DNA of 35,672 bases from NCBI RefSeq assembly GCF_024711105.1, contig NZ_JANJTL010000021.1, forward strand, positions 1 to 35,672. Reading direction: 5' to 3'. Below, one piece after another: positions 19,533 through 27,908 of the stretch (position 1 is the first letter of the stretch; each line of letters opens with the position of its first letter). A model generated the notes under the pieces. It made no database searches, was not told where the DNA came from, and saw only the letters and a program-made list of their open reading frames with translations. This stretch comes from Brevundimonas sp. (GTDB lineage: Bacteria > Pseudomonadota > Alphaproteobacteria > Caulobacterales > Caulobacteraceae). Position numbers and translations under genes: made by a program.

Positions 19533-19564
19533 AGTCTTGTTCAAGACTCCTGTGCGACAAGACT
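19533..19564. promoter_or_regulatory. Candidate operator between nudC and the kinase gene
   Basis: AGTCTTG and CAAGACT form a 7-bp inverted repeat with a 2-base spacer (19533-19548), and CAAGACT occurs a third time at 19558-19564. The cluster lies in the short divergent gap, 19 bp before the kinase start. The form suits a dimeric regulator binding site or a hairpin at the transcript start. No regulator is identified. Confidence 0.4.
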
Positions 19565-19582
19565 GCGGGGGACGGAGTCTGG

Positions 19583-22087
<2,505 letters not shown>

Positions 22088-22101
22088 CGGGCCGGCGCCG
22101 C

Positions 22102-22130
22102 TTGCCTTCCGGCGTCTGTGAGACGATATA
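22102..22130 (+). promoter_or_regulatory. Promoter of the SRP RNA gene
   Basis: TTGCCT at 22102-22107 and GATATA at 22125-22130 are spaced by exactly 17 bp. Initiation would be expected at about 22136-22138, which agrees with the 5' end expected from the base pairing of the SRP RNA. The -35 hexamer lies 15 bases past the kinase stop codon. Confidence 0.6.
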
Positions 22131-22135
22131 CCGCC

Positions 22136-22231
22136 CCGGAGCGGCGCGGGCGGAGGCCTCGCCAACCTGGTCAGGGCCGGAAGGCAGCAGCCACAACGAG
22201 TTCCCCTTCGGGTCGCGCCGTCTCCACCTTC
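22136..22231 (+). ncRNA. ffs: Signal recognition particle RNA (4.5S type)
   Basis: The core domain IV hairpin is clear: GGTCAGG (22169-22175), the GGAA tetraloop at 22179-22182, then GGCAGCAGCC. This is the universally conserved Ffh-binding region of bacterial SRP RNA. Flanking arms pair, for example CTCG before with CGAG after the core, and GGCGCG (about 22143-22148) with CGCGCC (about 22214-22219), giving a single long hairpin of roughly 95 nt. Ends are estimated. The RNA and Ffh target nascent membrane proteins to FtsY. Location next to dnaX-ybaB-recR is common in bacteria. Confidence 0.92.
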
Positions 22232-22247
22232 CCTAAATATCCAGTTC

Positions 22248-22348
22248 GTCACCGCGACCGGAGCGCGCAGCGCGCAGAGCCGGGGCCCAGGCTCGGCGTC
22301 GAGGGCGTTCAGGTCCCGGATAGCCGCTCGCGCGGCTTCCGGGATGAC
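22248..22348. repeat. 101-bp intergenic repeat, copy 2
   Basis: This is the second copy of the element at 665-765, of identical length, with GTCAC at the left end and ATGAC at the right and 33 of the first 39 bases shared. GGAGCGCGCAGCGCGCAGAGCC is the most conserved part in form. The terminal inverted repeat is less perfect here. It fills the gap between ffs and dnaX and stops 14 bp before the dnaX ATG, so it would be transcribed as leader RNA if dnaX is read from upstream. Confidence 0.7.
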
Positions 22349-22362
22349 GTTAGAAGAGATCG

Positions 22363-24177
22363 ATGACCCCGGCCGACCCCGATTCCGAACTCGAGGACGA
22401 CCTCGCGCCCGAGCGCGACGAGAACACCGACGACATGTTCGGCGCGCCGGCGCCCGCGCCGGACCCCGAGCCCGTCCCGCCGCCGCCGTCCGGCATGGCC
22501 GTCGACAGCCCGGCCTACACGGTCCTGGCCCGCAAGTACCGGCCGCGCACCTTCGAGGATCTGATCGGCCAGGAGGCCATGGTCAGGACCCTGACCAACG
22601 CCTTCTCCACCGGCCGCATCGCCCACGCCTTCATGCTGACGGGCGTCCGCGGCGTCGGCAAGACGACGACGGCGCGGCTGCTGGCACGCGCCCTGAACTA
22701 CGAGACCGACACCGCCGACCGTCCCAGCGTCGACCTGACCGTCGACGGCCGGCACTGCTCGGCCATCATCGAGGGCCGGCACATGGACGTGCTGGAACTC
22801 GACGCCGCCAGCCGCACCGGCGTGGACGACATGCGCGACCTGCTGGACTCGGTCCGCTACGCGCCGGTCGAGGCCCGCTACAAGGTCTATGTCATCGACG
22901 AGGTCCACATGCTGTCCAAGGGCGCGTTCAATGCGCTCCTGAAGACGCTGGAGGAGCCGCCGCCCCACGCGAAGTTCATCTTCGCCACCACCGAGATCCG
23001 CAAGGTCCCGGTCACCATCCTGTCCCGCTGCCAGCGCTTCGACCTGCGCCGCGTCGAGGTCGACGAACTGACCCGGCACCTGGAGAAGGTGGCCTCGAAG
23101 GAAGGCTGCCTGGTCGAGACCGAGGCCCTGAACCTCATCGCCCGCGCCGCCGAAGGCTCCGTCCGCGACAGCCTCTCCCTGCTTGACCAGGCCCTGGTCC
23201 AGGCCGAGGCCGGCCAGACGGTGAAGGCCGAGACGGTCCGCGACATGCTGGGCCTGGCCGACCGGGCCCAGACCATCGCCCTGTTCGAACTGATCATGAG
23301 CGCCCGCGTCGCGGAATCACTGGACCTGTTCCGCGCGCTGTTCGGCTATGGCGCGGACCCGGAGCAGGTCATCGACGACCTGCTCGAGCACTGCCACATG
23401 GCCTCGGTCGCCAAGACGCTGGGCCCCGCCGTCACCCGCCTGCCCAACGACCAGGCCCAGCGCATGGCCGCGCTCGGGACCAACCTGTCGGCCGGCACCC
23501 TGGCCCGCGTCTGGCAGCTGCTGCTCAAGGCCCACGAGGAGGTCCGCCGCGCGCCCGATCCGGCCGCCGCGGCCGAGATGGCCATCCTGCGCCTGGCCTA
23601 TGCGTCCGAACTGCCGCCGCCCGAGGAGATGGTCCGCCGCCTCCAGTCCGGCGAGAGCCCGACCGCCCCCTCTGGCCCCGGCGGCGGTAGCCGCGCGGCC
23701 GCCGGCGGCGGGGGAGGGGCCGTGGCCGTCGCCGCGCCCCAGGCCCGCCCCGAGGCCCAGACCGTCCCCCAGACCTTCGAGGAGACCGTCGCCCTGATCG
23801 AATCCCGGCGCGACGTGAAGCTGCTCATGGACGTCCAGCGCTATGTGAAGCTGGTCTCCTTCCAGCCCGGCCGCATCACCTTCGAACCGACGCCGGAATG
23901 CCCGTCCGACCTGACGCGGCGCCTGTCGGGCAAGCTGCGCGAATGGACCGGTCGGCCCTGGCTGGTGGCCACCGAAGGCGGCGGGGGCGGCGAGAGCCTG
24001 TATGAGCAGCAGAAGCGCCGCCTGGCCGAGGAGCGCGCCGCCATCGAGGCCGATCCCTTCGTGCGGGCGGTGATGGAGACCTTCCCGGGCGCCGAGCTCG
24101 GCCAGGTCCGCCGCCTCGACGTGGCCCCGGTCGAATCCCCCGTGCTCGGCGACGTCGACGCGGCCGAAGAGGAGTAG
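22363..24177 (+). CDS. dnaX: DNA polymerase III subunit gamma/tau
   Basis: DnaX is the ATPase motor of the clamp loader. The 604-residue protein has VLARKYRPRTFEDLIGQEAMV, Walker A GVRGVGKTT with K100, Walker B VIDEVHML with D179/E180, and the sensor-1/SRC region FATTEIRKVPVTILSRCQRFD. Between Walker A and B the usual four-cysteine zinc site is reduced to a single cysteine (DGRHCSAIIEGRH), a feature I recall from Caulobacter-type DnaX. A glycine-rich linker (about residues 437-455) precedes the tau C-terminal domain. In Caulobacter crescentus the short gamma form is made by ClpXP cutting tau. GAAGAG (22353-22358) is the Shine-Dalgarno sequence. ybaB follows by 11 bp. Confidence 0.95.
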   Translation: MTPADPDSELEDDLAPERDENTDDMFGAPAPAPDPEPVPPPPSGMAVDSPAYTVLARKYRPRTFEDLIGQEAMVRTLTNAFSTGRIAHAFMLTGVRGVGKTTTARLLARALNYETDTADRPSVDLTVDGRHCSAIIEGRHMDVLELDAASRTGVDDMRDLLDSVRYAPVEARYKVYVIDEVHMLSKGAFNALLKTLEEPPPHAKFIFATTEIRKVPVTILSRCQRFDLRRVEVDELTRHLEKVASKEGCLVETEALNLIARAAEGSVRDSLSLLDQALVQAEAGQTVKAETVRDMLGLADRAQTIALFELIMSARVAESLDLFRALFGYGADPEQVIDDLLEHCHMASVAKTLGPAVTRLPNDQAQRMAALGTNLSAGTLARVWQLLLKAHEEVRRAPDPAAAAEMAILRLAYASELPPPEEMVRRLQSGESPTAPSGPGGGSRAAAGGGGGAVAVAAPQARPEAQTVPQTFEETVALIESRRDVKLLMDVQRYVKLVSFQPGRITFEPTPECPSDLTRRLSGKLREWTGRPWLVATEGGGGGESLYEQQKRRLAEERAAIEADPFVRAVMETFPGAELGQVRRLDVAPVESPVLGDVDAAEEE

Positions 24178-24188
24178 AGAGTGACACG

Positions 24189-24518
24189 ATGAAAGACCTC
24201 AACGCCCTGATGAAGCAGGCCCAGGAGATGCAGGCCAACCTGCAGCGGGCTCAGGAGAAGATGGCCGAGAGCACCGCCGAGGGCACCTCTGGCGGCGGCA
24301 TGGTCCGCCTCACCCTCAAGGGCCCCGGCGAGATCACGGCGCTCACCATCGACGACAGCCTGCTGACCCCCGGCGAAGGCGAGATCCTCGCCGACCTCAT
24401 CGTCGCCGCCCACGCCGACGCCAAGCGCAAGCTCGACGCCGTCAACGCTGAACTCATGCGCGAAGCCGCCGGCCCGATGGCCGGCATGAACATCCCGGGC
24501 ATGCCGAAGCTGTTCTAG
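24189..24518 (+). CDS. ybaB: Nucleoid-associated protein, YbaB/EbfC family
   Basis: The 109-residue protein has the family pattern: an N-terminal helix MKDLNALMKQAQEMQANLQRAQEKM, a central MVRLTLKGPGEITALTIDDSLL, and a helical LADLIVAAHADAKRKLDAVNAELM tail ending in a glycine/methionine-rich MNIPGMPKLF. YbaB forms dimers that bind DNA. It is 11 bp downstream of dnaX and surely co-transcribed. In most bacteria recR comes next, but here about 2.2 kb of other material intervenes. Confidence 0.94.
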   Translation: MKDLNALMKQAQEMQANLQRAQEKMAESTAEGTSGGGMVRLTLKGPGEITALTIDDSLLTPGEGEILADLIVAAHADAKRKLDAVNAELMREAAGPMAGMNIPGMPKLF

Positions 24519-24535
24519 GGGGAGGCGGATGGGCC

Positions 24536-24565
24536 AATGTCCGCTTTCGACCCATTGCGGACATT
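24536..24565. repeat. Palindromic repeat, copy a
   Basis: AATGTCCGC and GCGGACATT form a perfect 9-bp inverted repeat around TTTCGACCCATT. It lies 17 bp after ybaB and marks the left edge of the small-gene island. Related copies are at 25033, 25497, 25937 and (half) 25970. A role as a weak terminator is possible, but no T-run follows. Confidence 0.75.
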
Positions 24566-24619
24566 CACCGGTCCCATAGGCTAGTCAGGTCACGGACTAG
24601 CCTGCCGAAGGTCGGACGG

Positions 24620-25072
24620 ATGCGCCCACTCGATCAAAAGTCGCGCCTGCCGCTGGCGGTGGCCGCCGCATTTCTGTGCCCGGGCCTTTTCCTGTTCCTA
24701 ATATCGGCAGTGTTTGATCCCGCGGCGCTGAACCCGGGCAATGTCGAAGTCGGTGCAGGGTTTGTGATGTCCACGTTCCTGGTAGCGGCTTTGATCATGC
24801 CTCTGTTTGGCTCTCCATTCGTTCTATCTGCACTGCTTGTTTGGGCCGCGCTTCACAGACTCCGCTTCGTGTGGGCCTGGGTTGCTGCGCTTATTGGTGC
24901 CGCGACTGGCGTAGTCGCAGTGCTGTTGCTCGCTCCGGGCGACGCATTTCCTTGGAAAGACGCGGCAATGTATGGGGCGGCGGGCTTACTCACTGGCCTG
25001 ACAGTTTGGCTACTCGCCTATGGCCGCCGACCGTCCGCTTTCCACCCAAAGCGGACAGCGGGTCAGCCCTAG
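24620..25072 (+). CDS. Hypothetical four-helix membrane protein
   Basis: The 150-residue protein has about four hydrophobic segments (near residues 11-33, 46-66, 68-90 and 92-135 broken by a DAFPWKD loop) and no recognised family motif. GAAGG at 24607-24611 is 8 bases before the ATG, supporting real translation. The base composition is clearly lower in GC than its neighbours. The last residues, RPSAFHPKRTAGQP, are encoded by the palindromic repeat at 25033, so the repeat has supplied the C-terminus. Function unknown. Confidence 0.6.
   Translation: MRPLDQKSRLPLAVAAAFLCPGLFLFLISAVFDPAALNPGNVEVGAGFVMSTFLVAALIMPLFGSPFVLSALLVWAALHRLRFVWAWVAALIGAATGVVAVLLLAPGDAFPWKDAAMYGAAGLLTGLTVWLLAYGRRPSAFHPKRTAGQP
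25033..25056. repeat. Palindromic repeat, copy b
   Basis: GTCCGCTTT and AAAGCGGAC are perfect 9-base arms around CCACCC. This is the most symmetric copy. It overlaps the 3' end of the membrane-protein ORF and is translated there as SAFHPKRT. I recall similar FHPKRT tails on hypothetical proteins in related genomes, which suggests a widespread dispersed element. Confidence 0.8.
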
Positions 25073-25103
25073 TAGCCTTTGGCCGATCTGATAGTGAAGG
25101 CTC

Positions 25104-25496
25104 ATGCTCCCGACATTCCATGATGGCCTATTGACCGGGCTGGCGGTAGCCGAGCGCACAGGGACCATTTCGATCCGCCGCAGCGATGGCGCACACTGGC
25201 GGATTGAGTTGTCTGGGGTGGTCGCGTTGAAGGCTGATGGCTTCCGAGAAGGAAATATCGTTTCCCACTTAGAGGTCGTTTGCGGTTCGCGACCCCAGCG
25301 ACAGTGGATCGAGGCACTCCTCCCTGCGCCTGACGCGGGCGCGGCCTCAGAGTATCACGACAAACATCGGTCCGTGGTGGAGGAGATGATGGACCGGGTG
25401 GCGCGAGGCAGCCTGAAGCTAGTATCCGTAGTTCCATCGTATGGCTGCGACTTCCTCGCCCTCTGTGAGGGGGTCGCAGCGACGGAGCTTGCTTAG
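25104..25496 (+). CDS. Hypothetical protein in the repeat-bounded island
   Basis: The 130-residue protein is soluble-looking, mixed in charge, with no signal peptide or recognised motif. It begins MLPTFHDGLLTGLAVAERTG and reads like a small alpha/beta protein. GAAGG (25096-25100) is only 3 bases from the ATG, a short spacing. Its TAG stop at 25494-25496 directly abuts the repeat starting at 25497. A long opposite-strand frame (25102-25536) also exists, but it lacks a start signal and protein-like composition. Function unknown. Confidence 0.5.
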   Translation: MLPTFHDGLLTGLAVAERTGTISIRRSDGAHWRIELSGVVALKADGFREGNIVSHLEVVCGSRPQRQWIEALLPAPDAGAASEYHDKHRSVVEEMMDRVARGSLKLVSVVPSYGCDFLALCEGVAATELA

Positions 25497-25523
25497 GTCC
25501 GCTTTCCACCCATAGCTGACATT
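25497..25523. repeat. Palindromic repeat, copy c
   Basis: GTCCGCTTTCCACCCATAGC followed by TGACATT. The left arm is intact and the right arm has diverged (GCTGAC for GCGGAC). It lies exactly between the stop of the + strand ORF (25496) and the end of the - strand lipoprotein gene (25537). Confidence 0.75.
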
Positions 25524-25536
25524 GGATGGGCGACAT

Positions 25537-25875
25537 TTACCCGGTAGCTATCCGCCAGGAAATATCGTGTCCGCAGTCCGTTCGGTCGGTGACCATGAAG
25601 TTGATGCCGGGGGCGCTGGGTGCTTCAAACACGGTCCCACCACCCCCCTCCACAACGTGCGCACTCTCACGCAAATCAAATCCGCTTGCGCCCAATAGGT
25701 CACGAATGGCGACCTCGCGATCCCCATCCCCCAGGACCGCCCCCAGTTCAGAGCGCTCCGTGAGGAATGCCTCCAGCGCCGCACGGCGTTCCGCTGGCGT
25801 CGATCCCTGACAGTCTACAGCGTGTGCGCATCCCGCCAGGCAGAGCAGCAGAGTGGCGACGATGCCTCGGAACAT
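25537..25875 (-). CDS. Small putative lipoprotein
   Basis: The 112-residue protein begins MFRGIVATLLLCLAGCAHA, a lipoprotein signal with lipobox LAGC (C16). The mature part has EVAIRDLLGASGFDLRESAHVVEGGGG, and two further cysteines (C23 and one near the C-terminus) that could pair. No known family is recognised. Its start region has only a weak GGTGA. It is flanked by repeat copies c and d. Moderate confidence rests on the clear lipoprotein signal. Confidence 0.6.
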   Translation of the reverse strand: MFRGIVATLLLCLAGCAHAVDCQGSTPAERRAALEAFLTERSELGAVLGDGDREVAIRDLLGASGFDLRESAHVVEGGGGTVFEAPSAPGINFMVTDRTDCGHDISWRIATG

Positions 25876-25936
25876 TCTGCGAAATCACCAGTGCCGGTCA
25901 AAGGCTAACCTGCATCGGTTGCCGTGCCCCAGCAAG

Positions 25937-25985
25937 GTCCGCTTTCCACCCATAGCAGATATTCGAAACGTCCGCTTTCGGGCGC
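25937..25985. repeat. Palindromic repeat, copy d, plus a half copy
   Basis: GTCCGCTTTCCACCCATAGC is followed by AGATATT (25937-25963), with the right arm degraded. A further left arm GTCCGCTTTCGG occurs at 25970-25981. This pair marks the right edge of the small-gene island. A - strand ORF reading through it (25885-26136) is an artefact of the repeat. Confidence 0.7.
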
Positions 25986-26102
25986 CCCGACGCCGCCTAA
26001 ACTCCCCTATCGCACGAGCCTGAACCGCCTGTGACGCAAGGCGACGCCGCTTCAGACGCTCCCCTGAACCCCCGCCCTCCCGCACGCCCCTATCCTGCGG
26101 GG

Positions 26103-26693
26103 ATGGAAAACCCGCACCCCCACGCCTCCGCCCCATCCCCCGCCGATCTCGACGAGGACCACGACCCGCTGGACGACCGCCGTCCGCCGTCGGCGCCGCT
26201 GTACGACTGGCCCGACGCCCGCGCCGACTATCTCGCCGGCGAGTCCGCCGGGCTGGTGGCCGCCCGACTCGGCGTCTCCTACCGCACGCTCCAGCGCCGC
26301 GCAGCGCGCGAGGGCTGGCGCGGCGTCGACCAGAAGCGCGTGGCGCAGCTCGCCGGCGACCAGGGTCGCATGGAGCAGGCCGAGTTCGAACCCGACAGCC
26401 CGCTCGGCCTGTTCATCGCCGCCACCGAATACGAGGTCGGCGAACTGCTGCTCGACCCGGCGCCGATGCGCTACATCCGCTTCGCCTTCCGCCGCTCGGC
26501 CGAGGCCGCCGTGCGCGGCCGCCCGACCGAGGCCCTGGCCTGGGCCCGGCTGGTGTCGGTCCTCGACAAGGTCGCGCCGGGCGTCTCCGACACCGCCCGC
26601 GCCTTCAACTCCGCCGACTACATGCGCGCCATGTACGCCGAGCAACTCCGCGCCTCCATGGAGCCCGAGGCGGACGAGGGGGAGGCGGCCTGA
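26103..26693 (+). CDS. Hypothetical helix-turn-helix protein
   Basis: From the ATG at 26103 the product is 196 residues. After an acidic, proline-rich N-terminus, residues about 40-75 form a helix-turn-helix-like segment, DYLAGESAGLVAARLGVSYRTLQRRAAREGW. The remainder is helical (YIRFAFRRSAEAAVRGRPTEALAWARLVSVLDKVAPG) with an acidic tail. The layout resembles small terminase-like DNA-binding proteins, but no phage genes are near, so the role is unknown. A frame from 26031 adds a low-complexity leader; GCGGGG before 26103 supports the later start. High-GC codon use matches the chromosome, unlike the island just upstream. Confidence 0.7.
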   Translation: MENPHPHASAPSPADLDEDHDPLDDRRPPSAPLYDWPDARADYLAGESAGLVAARLGVSYRTLQRRAAREGWRGVDQKRVAQLAGDQGRMEQAEFEPDSPLGLFIAATEYEVGELLLDPAPMRYIRFAFRRSAEAAVRGRPTEALAWARLVSVLDKVAPGVSDTARAFNSADYMRAMYAEQLRASMEPEADEGEAA

Positions 26694-26695
26694 GG

Positions 26696-26727
26696 TGTCG
26701 CGATGTCGCTCTGTCGCTGTGTCGCTG
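26696..26727. repeat. Tandem octamer repeat upstream of recR
   Basis: Four head-to-tail units TGTCGCGA, TGTCGCTC, TGTCGCTG, TGTCGCTG begin 1 bp after the stop of the HTH gene and end 32 bp before the recR ATG. Such arrays can change in copy number by slippage and would alter promoter spacing here. Confidence 0.75.
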
Positions 26728-26759
26728 TCCCTGACCGCGACCCGTGCTAAGCCCCGCCC

Positions 26760-27362
26760 ATGGCCTCCTCCGCCGGACCCGAGATCGAACGCCTGATCGG
26801 CCTGCTGGCCAAGCTGCCCGGCATGGGGCCGCGTTCGGCGCGGCGGGCCACGCTCGCCCTGCTGAAGAAGCGCGAGCAGCTGATGGAGCCGCTGGCCCAG
26901 TCGTTGGCCGAGACGGCGGCCAAGGTGCGGCCCTGCTCGGTCTGCTCGGCGCCGGACACGCGCGACCCCTGCTCGATCTGCTCGGACGCCAGCCGTGACG
27001 CCTCCCTGATCTGCGTGGTCGAGGAGGCCGGCGCCCTGTGGGCCATGGAGCGGGTCGGGGCCTTTCGGGGGCGGTACCACGTGCTGGGCGGCCTGCTGTC
27101 CGCGCTCGACGGCGTCGGCCCCGACGCCATCCGCACGGGCGAGCTGCTGGAGCGGGCAAGCGCGGGCGGAGTCAGCGAGGTCATCCTCGCGCTCCCCGCC
27201 ACCGTCGACGGCCAGACCACCGCCCACTACCTGGCCGAGCGCCTGGCGCCCTCGGGCGTGGCCGTGACCTCGCTCGCGCGCGGCGTACCCGTGGGCGGTG
27301 AGCTCGACTGGCTGGACGACGGGACGATCGCCCAGGCGCTTCGGGCGCGCCGACCGGCCTGA
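26760..27362 (+). CDS. recR: Recombination mediator protein RecR
   Basis: RecR works with RecF and RecO to load RecA on gapped DNA. The 200-residue protein has the N-terminal helix-hairpin-helix LIGLLAKLPGMGPRSARRATLALL, a zinc finger with CSVC and CSIC (near residues 58-76), a Toprim domain beginning ICVVEEAGALWAMER, and the C-terminal TVDGQTTAHYLAERL with SLARGVPVGGELDWLDDGTI. Length matches the family. No Shine-Dalgarno sequence precedes the ATG; GCTAAGCC at 26747-26754 resembles a -10 element 5 bases from the start, so the transcript may be leaderless. Confidence 0.95.
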   Translation: MASSAGPEIERLIGLLAKLPGMGPRSARRATLALLKKREQLMEPLAQSLAETAAKVRPCSVCSAPDTRDPCSICSDASRDASLICVVEEAGALWAMERVGAFRGRYHVLGGLLSALDGVGPDAIRTGELLERASAGGVSEVILALPATVDGQTTAHYLAERLAPSGVAVTSLARGVPVGGELDWLDDGTIAQALRARRPA

Positions 27363-27387
27363 CGCGTCCGCCGCGCGGCGGGTAGCG

Positions 27388-27393
27388 TATATT
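27388..27393 (+). promoter_or_regulatory. -10-like element of msrB, possible leaderless start
   Basis: TATATT ends 5 bases before the msrB ATG (27399), which would place initiation at or next to the A of the start codon. The sequence between is GGGGC, too close to act as a Shine-Dalgarno sequence. No clear -35 hexamer was found. Confidence 0.35.
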
Positions 27394-27398
27394 GGGGC

Positions 27399-27908
27399 AT
27401 GACCGACATCGCCCTGACCCATCGGCGTGGCCTCCTGCTCGGCGCCGTCTCGCTCTTCACCGCGGCCTGCACAGGCGGCGGAGCCGAGGCGCAAGGCCGG
27501 CCCGACCGCTTCGCGGGCTCACCCTTTCGCCGCATCACCGACGCCGAGTGGCGGGAGCGCCTGCCGCCCTTGGCCTATCGGGTGCTCCGGCACGAGGCGA
27601 CCGAGCGGGCCGGGACCAGCCCGCTCGACGACGAGCACCGGCGCGGGACCTTCCACTGCCGCGGCTGCGAGCTGGAGCTGTTCCGCTCGGAGTGGAAGTT
27701 CGACTCGGGCACCGGCTGGCCCAGCTTCTTCCGGGTCAATGAGGCCCACATCGGGACCCAGACCGACTACGCCCTGGGGATTCCCCGGACCGAGTACCAC
27801 TGCGCCCGCTGCCTCGGGCACCAGGGCCACGTCTTCAATGACGGCCCCCGGCCGACGGGCCTGAGGTACTGCAACAACGGCGTCGCTCTCACCTTCCGGC
27901 CTGCCTGA
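27399..27908 (+). CDS. msrB: Exported peptide-methionine (R)-S-oxide reductase
   Basis: MsrB reduces R-methionine sulfoxide in proteins. The 169-residue protein has an N-terminal twin-arginine-type signal (R9R10GLLLGAVSLFTAAC) ending in a cysteine at position 24 that gives an imperfect lipobox, so the enzyme is probably periplasmic. The MsrB domain carries the zinc ligands CRGC and CARC, FDSGTGWPSF, GHVFNDGP and the catalytic C158 in LRYCNNGVAL. The resolving cysteine, if any, is not obvious. Its stop overlaps the dipZ start as TGATG. Pairing with a membrane thiol-electron carrier suggests a dedicated reductant supply. Confidence 0.92.
   Translation: MTDIALTHRRGLLLGAVSLFTAACTGGGAEAQGRPDRFAGSPFRRITDAEWRERLPPLAYRVLRHEATERAGTSPLDDEHRRGTFHCRGCELELFRSEWKFDSGTGWPSFFRVNEAHIGTQTDYALGIPRTEYHCARCLGHQGHVFNDGPRPTGLRYCNNGVALTFRPA

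Noticed and set aside
25102-25536. 144-residue - strand ORF opposite the second island gene
   Set aside because: It runs through repeat copy c and lacks protein-like composition; the + strand ORF is slightly better supported.
24536-25985. CRISPR array
   Set aside because: Repeats are 440-500 bp apart with genes between them and no constant spacers; no cas genes.
24536-25985. Classical integron cassette array
   Set aside because: No integrase and the palindrome lacks the R/L box layout of attC; only a loose analogy is justified.
25885-26136. 83-residue - strand ORF
   Set aside because: Much of it (ISAMGGKRTL) is translated palindromic repeat; no start signal and arginine-rich composition.
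26103-26693. Phage terminase small subunit
   Set aside because: Only the helix-turn-helix style is similar; no phage genes are nearby.
26052-27494. 480-residue - strand open frame across the HTH gene and recR
   Set aside because: It is an antisense shadow without motifs; recR on the + strand is certain.
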